A DNA stretch of 53,722 nt from Clostridiales bacterium (lineage in GTDB: Bacteria > Bacillota > Clostridia > Christensenellales > CAG-138): positions 1-53,722 of the forward strand of contig WREI01000008.1 of assembly GCA_009779405.1 (NCBI GenBank), written 5' to 3'. A program made the translations under genes and the position numbers. Positions 25,362 through 33,795 of the stretch are shown in pieces; the first letter of the stretch is position 1; each line of letters opens with the position of its first letter. A model generated the notes under the pieces. That model was given only the letters and a program-made list of their open reading frames with translations, was not told where the DNA came from and searched no databases.

Positions 25362-25814
25362 ATGTTTGGAATCATTATTTCTGTTATTGGTGGCGTCGGT
25401 GGCATCGTTAGCATAATATCGGTGTTTCTGACGATGATAGAAAAAGTAAAAGCAAGAAAAAGCGCAGCAGAAGCCGCCGAGCATGCAAAGAATGCGGACG
25501 CGGCAAATAGAACCATAAAGGAATACTATGACAAAATGCTTGCGCATGTAAGCAAAGCAGAAACGTATGAAGACAGAAAGGCAAAGGTGAGGACATATCT
25601 GTTAGAAACGAAGCAAAAGCACAATGAGAAAAATCCTCTTCGAGGGATTCCCGGTTTCAGTGGAGACGTTCATATTACGTTAGGTCAAATAGAATCTGCT
25701 CTTCCTGATATTACCGAAAGTGTTCTCAGAAAGATTATATCAGAACTATTGAGCGAAGGCATTATTCGAGAATTTATCGCTAATGGTATACGTGACACGT
25801 ATGTGGTGAATTGA
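25362..25814 (+). CDS. Small membrane-anchored protein with winged-helix-like tail
   Basis: 150 residues from the ATG that follows AAAGGAAGAG; the upstream in-frame TTG at 25311 lacks a ribosome site. Residues 2-22 (FGIIISVIGGVGGIVSIISV) are one membrane helix. Residues ~27-65 are a charged coiled coil. The C-terminal ~50 residues (ITLGQIESALPDITESVLRKIISELLSEGIIRE) have the length and pattern of a winged helix. I know no named family. A good promoter precedes it. Its codon use is AT-richer than prs, as in the nearby island, so it may be part of the acquired DNA. Confidence 0.65.
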   Translation: MFGIIISVIGGVGGIVSIISVFLTMIEKVKARKSAAEAAEHAKNADAANRTIKEYYDKMLAHVSKAETYEDRKAKVRTYLLETKQKHNEKNPLRGIPGFSGDVHITLGQIESALPDITESVLRKIISELLSEGIIREFIANGIRDTYVVN

Positions 25815-25893
25815 GCCGCAACACATCAGAGTTCGTAACGAAAAGCAGGAGACGGTTGCAATCGCCCCGCGCAATGCAGCAATCCTTGTGTTC

Positions 25894-25921
25894 GGTGGGC
25901 TGATTACAATCAGCCCCTACC
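25894..25921. repeat. Dispersed palindrome, CTGATTACAATCAG type
   Basis: GGGCTGATT-AC-AATCAGCCC followed by CTACC. It overlaps the end of the methyltransferase remnant and shares the CCCCTAC tail with the other palindromes. Confidence 0.6.
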
Positions 25922-26303
25922 GGCAGCCACCATCTCCCTATACAACTCCATCAACGCCGCCACGCACGCCGTCTCATTCGTATCCTTTACGCTAAACCCA
26001 TACAGCTTCATCACGGCGCGGTCGAGTTTGCGGTGGGTTTTCAGGAGTTCGGGAGGCATGGTCAGGGGATCGTAGAGGTCAGCGAGGCTGCTTTCGGGGA
26101 AGCACGCCCGCGCGTCCAGCACGGCTTGCGCCAGTTTTTCGATTGCGGCTTTTTATTCGTCGGTGGCGGTTGGCCAGGGGAAGTTGTTGTAGATTGATGG
26201 AGAGTACCGATAATCGCTTTTCAATCGCCCACAAACGGTTCTCATCCAAGCCATGTGAACATTGGATGTTAAAACACCAAAGTGATAAAGCGTAGCATCT
26301 TCA
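25910..26303 (-). pseudogene. C-terminal remnant of a COG1002-type DNA methyltransferase
   Basis: Read on the minus strand from about 26303, the frame gives DATLYHFGVLTSNVHMAWM, then CGRLKSDYRYS and NNFPWP, the well-known C-terminal blocks of large Type II/IIL-like DNA adenine methyltransferases. An in-frame TAA follows (TDE-stop), and the frame goes on KAAIEKLAQAVLDARACFPESS ... LADLYDPLTMPPEL, again family sequence, to 25910. The N-terminal half of the same gene lies at 29070-30131 on the same strand. The middle, with the catalytic motifs, is missing and replaced by other DNA. The gene is dead. Confidence 0.8.
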
Positions 26304-26304
26304 G

Positions 26305-26457
26305 CTAGAAGCCTTCATCGCCGAACTCGACAGGCAGGACGGCTTGGTAGCCGAATTTGACGAGCGGCTCTGGTTCAGCCTTGTGGACTTCGCCACGGTG
26401 TACAGCGAAAATGATGTGCGGTTCACGTTTAAGGACGGGACGGAGATATTAGTCTAA
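26305..26457 (+). pseudogene. C-terminal remnant of a serine recombinase
   Basis: Fifty codons before TAA at 26455 read LEAFIAELDRQDGLVAEF, then DERLWFSLVDFATVYS and VRFTFKDGTEI. This is the usual end of large serine recombinases and transposon resolvases of Firmicutes. The frame begins exactly where similarity of the opposite-strand methyltransferase remnant stops (26303-26305). The catalytic N-terminal part is absent. It marks one end of the inserted DNA. Confidence 0.7.
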
Positions 26458-26474
26458 TTAGCCATTTGGGATGA

Positions 26475-26500
26475 CAGCTCGCTTGCAGACGGGCTGTTTT
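26475..26500 (+). terminator. Terminator after the recombinase remnant
   Basis: CAGCTCG-loop-CGGGCTG (one G-T pair) followed by TTTT, 18 bp after the recombinase stop. It was probably inherited with that gene. Confidence 0.6.
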
Positions 26501-26518
26501 CGTCTTCGGCTAATGCAA

Positions 26519-27451
26519 TTATAACTTGTTGAGCTGTGCGATTATGTTATCAGTGCGTTCATAAACTCGCCAAAGATTTTTTTGAGAATGCGCAGGTTCA
26601 TCATGTTTAATTATGTACTCGATTATTTTTGTATCAACGGCCGTCAAGGATTTTGACAATCCAACAAAAGCATTGAGTCTCTTTAAAAACACCTCATCAA
26701 CGAATTTGTCACCAAAAGTCAGATTTTCCATGCAATTAAGCAAAACCGCACGATATTCGGGCAAGAGCATTTCAGCTACACGACAAAGCCCCGCATAAAG
26801 ATTGTTGCGTTTCTCATAATCATTAAAAGTCTTTGTTTGCCTAATTTTTGAATATTGCTTTATATTCGCCTTCAACTCATCAATCACAGAGAACGCCTTT
26901 TCCAATTCGCAAAGAACCTCATTCATCAAACCATAAAGGTTACTATTATCAAATGCTACACGAGTATGCTTCCCCGTATCAAGATTGGTGAACATCAAGC
27001 ATGGAATATCCCTTCTGGATAAGCCGAAATAGTGCTGCAACTCCAAAATGTGTTTTGTCTGCTCAGATGGTAAATCAGGCGTGTATTTTGCGCGTTCATC
27101 TCGTCTGCGAAAGTCGTAATAAGAACCCCAATGCAGTCGTGGATTTTGATTTAGCGTATGGACAAATTCTGTGTAGGCTATAGTTTCCCCTTGATGAGGA
27201 TCCCATTCGGTGCCTTGATAGGTTATGCCCGAATGACCGTCATCTTCGATGTGTTTTCCTGCAAACAAGAATAGAAAATCTTTTCCTGTTACATCATCAA
27301 GAGCAACCCACTGTGCTTTAAGCGTTTGGTATAAATCATCAACTCCAGTATCCCGAGCTAACAGGCATATAACATAGCGATACCCATTTGCTTGGGCCGC
27401 AGGCAAGCATTTTTCATAAAATCGTCTAATAGGTATATATGAGCGTTCCAT
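26519..27451 (-). CDS. Unrecognised 310-residue protein, possible conflict-module partner
   Basis: I recognise no family by name. The first ~75 residues (YRYVICLLARDTGVDDLYQTL ... WVALDDVTGKDFLFLFAGK) look like a small alpha/beta domain of the kind found at the start of proteins in bacterial conflict islands; this is a pattern impression only. A middle part has HWGSYYDFRRRDE and CLMFTNLDTG; the C-terminal ~140 residues are helical. There is no signal or membrane helix. It starts 12 bp after the larger partner, so the two form an operon. Both are clearly AT-richer than the flanking genes and lie in the island that split the methyltransferase gene. Confidence 0.65.
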   Translation of the reverse strand: MERSYIPIRRFYEKCLPAAQANGYRYVICLLARDTGVDDLYQTLKAQWVALDDVTGKDFLFLFAGKHIEDDGHSGITYQGTEWDPHQGETIAYTEFVHTLNQNPRLHWGSYYDFRRRDERAKYTPDLPSEQTKHILELQHYFGLSRRDIPCLMFTNLDTGKHTRVAFDNSNLYGLMNEVLCELEKAFSVIDELKANIKQYSKIRQTKTFNDYEKRNNLYAGLCRVAEMLLPEYRAVLLNCMENLTFGDKFVDEVFLKRLNAFVGLSKSLTAVDTKIIEYIIKHDEPAHSQKNLWRVYERTDNIIAQLNKL

Positions 27452-27463
27452 TTTATCCCTCCA

Positions 27464-28882
27464 TTAATGCAACCCAACATAATAATTGTACAAATTTAGT
27501 ATACGCTTGTTCTGCGAAAAGTCGTAATTATCCGTAACTTTTAAATTGCCAAGATGCTGATAGAAATACGGAGCGATAACCTTTCTATATTTTCCCATAT
27601 CGCAAACACCGTACCCGTACACATCATATATGCCTGTACCGCCAAAGCAATCATTAACATCGAATCTTTTCATGTGTGCAGTAAACCGCTCGTGGTTTTC
27701 ATTATACCCGCTAAAGTTCAAGTAAACTTCAAGCATTATGTAGTCGCGGTTGTTGTCCAATTCATAGGTGCTGAAATATGGGAGTTCAAGAATGGCAACA
27801 ATTATTTCTGTGAGCTTGTAATGCTCAAATGTGTTGAAGATGCCAAATCCTATACGGTCATTCAAATAGAATTTTATTGCAGCCGCCTTTATATCATTTT
27901 CTTTGTTAATGTGATGGGCTGTTTTCTTTGATTCCGAATACCTATGCTCACCGAATACGTCTAATATTTCACCAGAATTAATCTGTGAATCAATTGCCTC
28001 AATCTCAATCTGGGCTTGGGTAACCCGCTCATCAACGATGGTAACCTTAAATGTATCTTCAAGGCACTCATCTGTTATTGATGACAAGTCTTCACGGGCG
28101 CAGTCGTAAAACCACTCTCTTATCGCATTTTTTGTATCGGTCGAAAACTCAAGGGCTTGTCCGTTCAGACCGATTTCAAAAATAAAAGAATATTTTGGTT
28201 TTTCTAACACAGGCGCCAATTGGCCACTATCGATTTTACTATGATTGAGGGTATCATTAAGCAAATCAATCAAACGGTTCAATTTTTCATCATTTCCCTC
28301 TGATACACGAAGCGTTTCATCAGCCGTAATTTGTAGCAATTGAACATTAGAGACAAGACTCTTTAAATATACTGTGGTTGTGAATTCATGGTCATTATCA
28401 ATAAGGTTAACAAGTCGAGAGAACAAAGCATCTACAAAAATAATTGCTTTTTCTTCTGACATTATTGTTTCAAGTCCTTGATTGGAAAAAGCATTTTTAA
28501 TGAATGATGTAACCTTTTGGGGTTCTGCTGTAGCAGCAACAATCGCATTTACCGGAAAACCGAATAAGTTGTCCATGATTTCGGATTGTATATCTTTTGT
28601 TTTACCGCGAGGGCAATCTGTTTTCTTTAGCTGCTCCGCTACGCAATTTTTTATAGCTAATTGGAATCTGGTGTAAACGCCTTTTTCTTTGGGTTGGATA
28701 CCAGACACAATGCCTTCTGCGATTTCTCCAAGACCACCAGCAATAGCTTCGCCAGTTAAACCCGCAAGTAGAATGGTTGCTGGAGCCGCGCCACCAATTG
28801 CTGCAACGCCACCTGTTGCCAAGAAAGTGAGCCCCACCTTTGCAATTTTCGCTCCAAGCTGTTTCCAGTCATAGCTCATCAT
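27464..28882 (-). CDS. Unrecognised 472-residue protein with hydrophobic Gly-rich N-terminus
   Basis: The ATG-ATG start follows GAAGGGG. Residues ~9-55 (KIAKVGLTFLATGGVAAIGG, then TILLAGLTGEAIAGGL) are hydrophobic and Gly/Ala-rich and may insert in a membrane or form a helical hairpin. Residues ~70-230 are helical; ~235-310 contain FIFEIGLNGQALEF and FKVTIVDERVTQAQIE; the C-terminal ~150 residues are rich in Tyr, Phe and Asn. I see no nucleotide-binding or nuclease motif. It is the first gene of a two-gene operon in an AT-rich island, with phased GC-rich repeats upstream (28961-29010). Effector of a defence or toxin system is a guess from context. Confidence 0.65.
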   Translation of the reverse strand: MMSYDWKQLGAKIAKVGLTFLATGGVAAIGGAAPATILLAGLTGEAIAGGLGEIAEGIVSGIQPKEKGVYTRFQLAIKNCVAEQLKKTDCPRGKTKDIQSEIMDNLFGFPVNAIVAATAEPQKVTSFIKNAFSNQGLETIMSEEKAIIFVDALFSRLVNLIDNDHEFTTTVYLKSLVSNVQLLQITADETLRVSEGNDEKLNRLIDLLNDTLNHSKIDSGQLAPVLEKPKYSFIFEIGLNGQALEFSTDTKNAIREWFYDCAREDLSSITDECLEDTFKVTIVDERVTQAQIEIEAIDSQINSGEILDVFGEHRYSESKKTAHHINKENDIKAAAIKFYLNDRIGFGIFNTFEHYKLTEIIVAILELPYFSTYELDNNRDYIMLEVYLNFSGYNENHERFTAHMKRFDVNDCFGGTGIYDVYGYGVCDMGKYRKVIAPYFYQHLGNLKVTDNYDFSQNKRILNLYNYYVGLH

Positions 28883-28960
28883 TTATCCCCTTCTTATGCA
28901 GCAGCATATGCACTGTGTGATTTTGCTAATAAATGCCTATGGAAACGGTGTGAGACTGCT

Positions 28961-29010
28961 TGCACACCCCTATTTAGAAAATGCACACCCCCTGACGCAT
29001 TTTGCACCCC
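28961..29010. repeat. Three phased TGCAC(AC)CCC direct repeats
   Basis: TGCACACCCC at 28961 and 28982 and TGCACCCC at 29003 are spaced 21 bp apart, two helical turns, upstream of the two-gene island operon. They may be a regulator site. They also fall in a short plus-strand open frame ending at TAA near 29040, so a coding origin cannot be excluded. Confidence 0.4.
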
Positions 29011-29069
29011 TCTTGAAAGCCAAAACGGGTAATCGTTAAATTGTATCAATCTCGTAGTGATTATTTCGA

Positions 29070-30131
29070 GGAATTTCAGGCGCGCAAGTTTTTCGTGGAA
29101 GCGGATGAGGGCGGCGGGGTCGGTCTTAATGCGGTCGAATTCAGCCCAGAGCGCGTCGAGAAAGAGGGGTTGATCAGCTTGAGGATGTTCTCCTCGCCCG
29201 TATAGTGCGCGCCCAATTCGCGGCGCTGGGATTTATCCATGACGCCCTGGAACATGGCGCCAAAGATGGCGGGGCTTATTTTGTGCCAGTCGAAAGTGCA
29301 GCAGGAGAGCAGGGTTTCGCGCATTTTGGCGTTGAAATCGGCGGTGGGCAGCATATCGCGGAAGAGCCCGCCGTTGATATAGCGGAACTGCCGCAGTTCG
29401 GCGGAGAGCAGGCTGCGTTTGACGCGGATATCCTCGGGCATGTTCAGCACCTCAAAGAGCTGCGCGATGCGCGTGGAGAGGGTTTCGGCATGGGACGCTT
29501 CGATATAATTATGGAACGCATCCTTGAGGAAGATGCCCGAATCGTCGGCGAATAGGCAGAACAACAGGCGCACCAGATAGACCTCTAACTCGTGGCCCTC
29601 ATAACCGTGTTCTTTCAGCGCATCGTGCAGTTTGGCCATGCGCTCCGCGGCCTTGACGTTGACCTCTACCTGATCCTCCGTCACGCGCTGGGTTTCATAG
29701 CCCGCAATGTCGGCAAAGCACTTGATATGCTTGCGCAAATCCTTGGTTTTGAAGCGCCAGACTTCCTTGGCGGAGCGGCGGTAGAGGATGATGTCCGCAA
29801 AGTCGCAGACCATCTGCAAGTCTGGGATCTCCGCCTCGGGCAGATGCTGCAAATAGTTCTGCAATTGCAGATAGGCGCGCTCCAAATCCTTGCCCTTGGA
29901 CTTGAATTCGACGGCAATCTTGCCCTTCCAGAGATAGTCGATATAGCCGCTGCGCCCGTCGGACAGGCGCACTTTATACTCAAAATCACCGACTGCCTCG
30001 GGGTCCGCGACGCCGAAGACTTGTAATAGCTGCGTCTCAAAACTCTGCGCTTGCGCTTCCTCGTTGTACGCGTTTTGCCAGCGCTTGCTGAACGCTACGG
30101 CGTTGGCTTGGATTTGATCCCAGGAAAGCAT
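29070..30131 (-). pseudogene. N-terminal remnant of a COG1002-type DNA methyltransferase
   Basis: The first ~335 codons are family sequence: an N-terminal nuclease-like domain (GYIDYLWKGKIAVEFKSKGKD, the D-x(n)-E-x-K core), helical spacer and RRELGAHYTGEENILKLINP, just before the SAM-binding domain. A one-base deletion near 29175 then shifts the frame; in the other frame LFLDALWAEFDRIKTDPAAL continues to RLKFL, where DPACGCGNFL is expected but similarity stops at about 29070. The SAM-binding and catalytic (N/D)PPY parts are gone. The C-terminal piece lies at 25910-26303. The N-terminal frame may still be translated as ~351 residues. Confidence 0.8.
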
Positions 30132-30194
30132 GGTTTACCTCCGCGTATCCTCGTTTATATCGCTTATTATACGTTTTTTGCGGAGATTCGTAAA

Positions 30195-30226
30195 GTATTG
30201 TATCCAATACATATATACGGTATAAT
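30195..30226 (+). promoter_or_regulatory. Promoter of tmk with overlapping dyad
   Basis: TTGTAT (30198-30203), 17 bases, TATAAT (30221-30226). A dyad GTATTG-TATC-CAATAC (30195-30210) covers the weak -35 box and could be an operator. Confidence 0.6.
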
Positions 30227-30247
30227 GGCAAGCGAAAGGATGCGCGG

Positions 30248-30928
30248 ATGAGAGTTATCAGTTTTGAGGGCATAGACGGCACGGGCAAGAGCGTGCAGAT
30301 GGCGGAGCTCGCGGGGCGGCTTTGCGCGGCGGGGTATCTTGTGAAGACCCTCTCCTTCCCCATGTATGACCGCTATTTTGGCGGCTTTGTGGGGGAATAT
30401 TTGACGGGCAAGGATGGCTTGCGGGCGGACGCGGTGGACGGCAAGAGCATGGCCCTGTGGTTTGCTTTGGACAGGTGGGAAGCCTTTCGACGTTTGGAAG
30501 CGGGCGGGGACTTGGACGGGGTGGATGTACTCCTGATCAACCGCTATGTGCTGAGCAACGCGGTCTATCAGAGCATACGCGACTGCGACCTCGGCAAGCC
30601 CGATATCACGCAGTTTGTATTTGATTTGGAATATGGGCATTTCGGAATACCGACGCCCGATTTGCAGCTGGTGCTCGACGTAGAACCGAACGACGCGGCG
30701 CGGAACGTCGATAAAAAGGGTTATCGCGATTATGTAGGCGACGCCAAAGACCTGTATGAAGCGATGGACTCCATCCAGACACGGGCGCGGCGCAGATATA
30801 GAGAATTGGCGGACAAAATCCCGGGCGCGGTTTGGATTGCCTGCATGCGGGACGGAAAGCTGCTGCCGATCGGGGAGATCGCGGCGTATATTTGGGAAAA
30901 CGTGCAGTCCTGTTTGGACGAGGGTTGA
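30248..30928 (+). CDS. tmk: Thymidylate kinase
   Basis: 226 residues, AAAGGA upstream. It phosphorylates dTMP to dTDP with ATP in the cytoplasm. The P-loop FEGIDGTGKS is at residues 6-15; INRYVLSNAVYQS is the DR(Y/W) substrate segment (~98-110); LQLVLDVEPNDAARN and the DLYEAMDSIQTRARRRY region form the lid and the following helix. The length is normal. It has its own promoter and meets the hydrolase gene tail to tail with one base between stops. Confidence 0.93.
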   Translation: MRVISFEGIDGTGKSVQMAELAGRLCAAGYLVKTLSFPMYDRYFGGFVGEYLTGKDGLRADAVDGKSMALWFALDRWEAFRRLEAGGDLDGVDVLLINRYVLSNAVYQSIRDCDLGKPDITQFVFDLEYGHFGIPTPDLQLVLDVEPNDAARNVDKKGYRDYVGDAKDLYEAMDSIQTRARRRYRELADKIPGAVWIACMRDGKLLPIGEIAAYIWENVQSCLDEG

Positions 30929-30929
30929 C

Positions 30930-31871
30930 CTAACTCTGCAAAAACGCATTAACGGCCGCGTCGTACTCTTCCGTGTTGCAATAGCGTACATGCGAGTGCT
31001 TGCCGTCGGGGAACAGGCGCATTTCTTTTTTTGGCGAAGCGCAGGCGGCAAAGAGGGCTTCGCAGTTATGAGGTTGACAATAGAAGTCCGTTCGGCTCCA
31101 GATAAACAGGATGGGGATATCGATTTCGGGCATGCGGCGCAGGGGTGTCTCACGCAACAGGCGCGCGCCTGTGCAGAGCCAGGTATAGAAAAAGGTCAGG
31201 TGTACGAAACAGAAGACGGGCTTGTTCCGTTCGACGATATGCTTTTCGAATATCTCATGGTAGCTGATAAACAGGCCGTCCGTCACGATTTTTTGGATTA
31301 AGCCCTTTTCGCGGCTCGCGCAATAGGCATAGACGGCGGTCGCCGCGCCGATGCAGATGCCGTGGACCGTGAAGTTTTCGATGCCGTAGCGCTCGTGGAT
31401 CAGGTCTATCCAGGCGACCAGGTCGCGCTGCTCCTGAATGCCCGCCGTGATATATTTCCCGTCGCTCAGACCGTGCGCGCGGGTGTCTATCACCAGAATA
31501 TTGTATCCGTTTTCCGCGTATACGTCCGCGTAATAATAGGAATATTGCAGGGATTCGGTGCGCCCCTGAATCAGCGCCGCGCACTTGTCGAAGCCCAGAT
31601 CTATATACTGCGCGTACAGGTTCAGCCCGTCGTTGACGATGTGCAGGTCCGTAATTTTATCTCGATGCCGCTCCGCCCAGGCCAGACCCTTTGCGAACAT
31701 TTCCTTTTGCTCATCCGAACTGTCGGGCGAAGCGTCGCGGCTGCGCGGCTTTTTGTCGTCCCGATACAGGGTGTTGACAAAGATGCGCCACGCGGTAAAG
31801 AGGATCATAAACAGGCCGAATGGGGGCAGCGAGATGCCTATGCAGAGGAGTATGATGCTGAGGACGTTCAT
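30930..31871 (-). CDS. Membrane-anchored alpha/beta hydrolase with Cys nucleophile
   Basis: 313 residues. An N-terminal membrane helix (~3-32) precedes an alpha/beta-hydrolase fold: oxyanion region ALIQGRTES, then DTRAHGLSDG, nucleophile elbow VHGICIGAAT with Cys173 where Ser is usual (GxSxG), Asp in WSRTDFY and His in DGKHSHV. Related BAAT/YqkD-like proteins use Ser; a Cys elbow suits thioester or lactone chemistry, as in dienelactone hydrolase. It overlaps the FakB start by 4 bp and so ends the lipid operon. An acyl-thioester or acyl-phosphate substrate is inference. Confidence 0.82.
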   Translation of the reverse strand: MNVLSIILLCIGISLPPFGLFMILFTAWRIFVNTLYRDDKKPRSRDASPDSSDEQKEMFAKGLAWAERHRDKITDLHIVNDGLNLYAQYIDLGFDKCAALIQGRTESLQYSYYYADVYAENGYNILVIDTRAHGLSDGKYITAGIQEQRDLVAWIDLIHERYGIENFTVHGICIGAATAVYAYCASREKGLIQKIVTDGLFISYHEIFEKHIVERNKPVFCFVHLTFFYTWLCTGARLLRETPLRRMPEIDIPILFIWSRTDFYCQPHNCEALFAACASPKKEMRLFPDGKHSHVRYCNTEEYDAAVNAFLQS

Positions 31872-32806
31872 TTTTGGTTCTCCATAACCGCATCCATCAC
31901 CGCGCGCTCGTGCGCCAGGTCGGAAATGGGTGTGCCGAAATAAAACGCGGCGATCATGCCGGGGCCTATGTTCACGCCGCTGGCCGAAAAGACCTCGCAG
32001 ATGATCACTTCCTTGGGGCAGACCTGCTCCCGAATCAGGTTCGCCAGGGTCTCCGCCTGCTTTTCGCGCATCGTATGCGCCACGAGTATGGTCTGGCCCT
32101 CGGGCGCGACGATGATATTCTGGATATATTCGACGATGGCGCGATAGGCCTTTTCATAGCCCTTTGCCTTGGCGAGCACGGTCACCATGCCGTCGGCGTC
32201 GAAATCGCCCATGGGCTTGATACCGACCAGTTGCCCCATGAAGGCCTTGGCATGCGAGATGCGCCCCTTGGACGCGATGAAGAAGAGGTCGTCCATGGCC
32301 CCCATCTGGTGCAGGCTGTGCTTCATCTCCTCCAAGCGCGCGGCGTTTTCCTCGATGCTGAGTCCCCGGTTGCGCAGTTCCGCCGCTTGCAGAATCAGCA
32401 GACCCGTCGCGGCGGAATATTTGCGAGAGTCGATGACGATGATCTTGCGCGCCGGGTATTTTTCCCGCAAGACCCTCTGCGCGTTGACCATGAGGTTATA
32501 GGTTACGCTCATGGCGCCGGAAATGCTGACGGACAGTACGTCCTTGCCCTGCGCGAGAAAGGCTTCCCAGAGGGTTGCGATTTCCTCCGCGCTGCCGGGC
32601 GCGGTGCTGTAGCCGTTGTTGCGCGCTTTCAGGGCCGTGTAGAAGCTCTGCGCGTCTGTGAAATCCCACTCTAACTTGGATGGTACTTCGCTGCCGTCGG
32701 GCTTGGTGATATAGCCCTGTATATATCCGTCGATCCCGAAGCGTTCGCGCAGTTCGTTGCTCAAATCGCAGGTTACGTCGCCGAGGATGGCATAGTTGTG
32801 TTGCAT
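31868..32806 (-). CDS. fakB: DegV-family fatty-acid-binding protein (FakB)
   Basis: 312 residues. FakB proteins hold a fatty acid while FakA phosphorylates it. DegV signatures are seen in order: LGDVTCDLS at the N-terminus, YSTAPGS (the TS-PS loop), SVSISGAMSVTYN, DSRKYSAATG, FFIASKGRIS (KGRI lipid-contact box) and GVNIGPGMI near the C-terminus. The length is slightly above the usual ~280. It lies in the same operon as FakA, which is not always so, since FakBs are often scattered. AAGGAGAAAAG precedes the ATG. Confidence 0.88.
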   Translation of the reverse strand: MQHNYAILGDVTCDLSNELRERFGIDGYIQGYITKPDGSEVPSKLEWDFTDAQSFYTALKARNNGYSTAPGSAEEIATLWEAFLAQGKDVLSVSISGAMSVTYNLMVNAQRVLREKYPARKIIVIDSRKYSAATGLLILQAAELRNRGLSIEENAARLEEMKHSLHQMGAMDDLFFIASKGRISHAKAFMGQLVGIKPMGDFDADGMVTVLAKAKGYEKAYRAIVEYIQNIIVAPEGQTILVAHTMREKQAETLANLIREQVCPKEVIICEVFSASGVNIGPGMIAAFYFGTPISDLAHERAVMDAVMENQK

Positions 32807-32841
32807 TTCTTTTCTCCTTAAAGTTATTTTGGCCTATAGCC

Positions 32842-33795
32842 TTACATAAATACGATCCGGTTCGCGAAATCCCGCGCCGTATACTCTTCGTCGGCCAGAG
32901 TCTTCTGTCCTATGCAGAAGCGCGCGTATTTCACGACATCCTCTGTCGCACGCTTGTGCCTGCGCACCCGCCTCGCGAACACGCGGCGCTGCGGCGCCTG
33001 ATCGCCGCAAAAATCCCGCAGGGATAGGGTGTGGACTTCCGTATCCCCATACTGCACGAGCTCCGCATCGCTGATATATACGCCATAGCGAAAGCCGCCG
33101 TCCGTCGGGACGCGCAACATATCGCCCTCTATCGGCGTACCCGCTTCAAAAGTGTCACGGAAATTTTGGTGCACCCTCTTTTTCAGCAGATAATAGAGAC
33201 GGATAAAGCGCTGATAGACCAATTCGTTGATTTCGACCATGGCTTCCTTGGTCAGATTGTCGGGCGTGGCGTAGCGGCGCAGGTCTATGCTGTTGCCGAT
33301 GAGGATATGGGTTTGCTTGGAGAACCCATAGTTGCAATCGGACGCGATCGGTACGATCGGTGCGCCGCTCTGCAGGGCCAGCGCGATATAGCTGTATTTG
33401 AAACGCACCGGCTCGTATTCAAAGGCAAACCTGCCCTCGGGGAACAGGAGTACCAACCTGTTCTTGTGCAGGAGCTGTTTGCTCTCTTCGAAAAAGTCGA
33501 AACTGTACGCTTCCCGATCCACCAATATCCCGCCGGATATGCGGATAAAGGGGGCCAGGAATTTCAGCTTATCCTTGAAGAAGTTCGCCTGCACATAGTA
33601 GATTCTCCGAAAGGGATACTTGTGCATGACGACCAGACCGTCCAGGGGGCTCTTGTGGTTGGCGAGTATCAGGGCCTTTCCGCGCAGTTTTCGGTTCTGC
33701 CTGGTGTGATCCTCAAAATATACGCGGGTGCGCAGGCAGAACAGATGAAAGAGATAGGACGGATACAAGCCGAAGAAGTACCAGAACCCGTTCAT
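32842..33795 (-). CDS. PlsC-type acyltransferase fused to an LRAT-like domain
   Basis: 317 residues. Residues ~1-210 are a PlsC/AGPAT domain: HX4D in ANHKSPLDG (His47, Asp52), GGILVDRE (~88-95), FPEGRF (118-123) and GAPIVPIA. These put an acyl chain on (lyso)phosphatidate or a similar acceptor at the membrane. The C-terminal ~100 residues (EGDMLRVPTDGGFRYGVYISD ... DVVKYARFCIGQK ... YTARDFANRI) follow the LRAT/NlpC-like plan, but the catalytic His (HYGIY) is Arg and the Cys (NCEHFAN) is Ala. This part is probably non-catalytic and may bind lipid. I know of no such described fusion. The start overlaps the ligase stop (ATGA type). Confidence 0.85.
   Translation of the reverse strand: MNGFWYFFGLYPSYLFHLFCLRTRVYFEDHTRQNRKLRGKALILANHKSPLDGLVVMHKYPFRRIYYVQANFFKDKLKFLAPFIRISGGILVDREAYSFDFFEESKQLLHKNRLVLLFPEGRFAFEYEPVRFKYSYIALALQSGAPIVPIASDCNYGFSKQTHILIGNSIDLRRYATPDNLTKEAMVEINELVYQRFIRLYYLLKKRVHQNFRDTFEAGTPIEGDMLRVPTDGGFRYGVYISDAELVQYGDTEVHTLSLRDFCGDQAPQRRVFARRVRRHKRATEDVVKYARFCIGQKTLADEEYTARDFANRIVFM

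Noticed and set aside
28930-29040. Short plus-strand frame ending LLKAKTGNR
   Set aside because: No start signal or recognised family; kept only as an alternative reading of the phased repeats.
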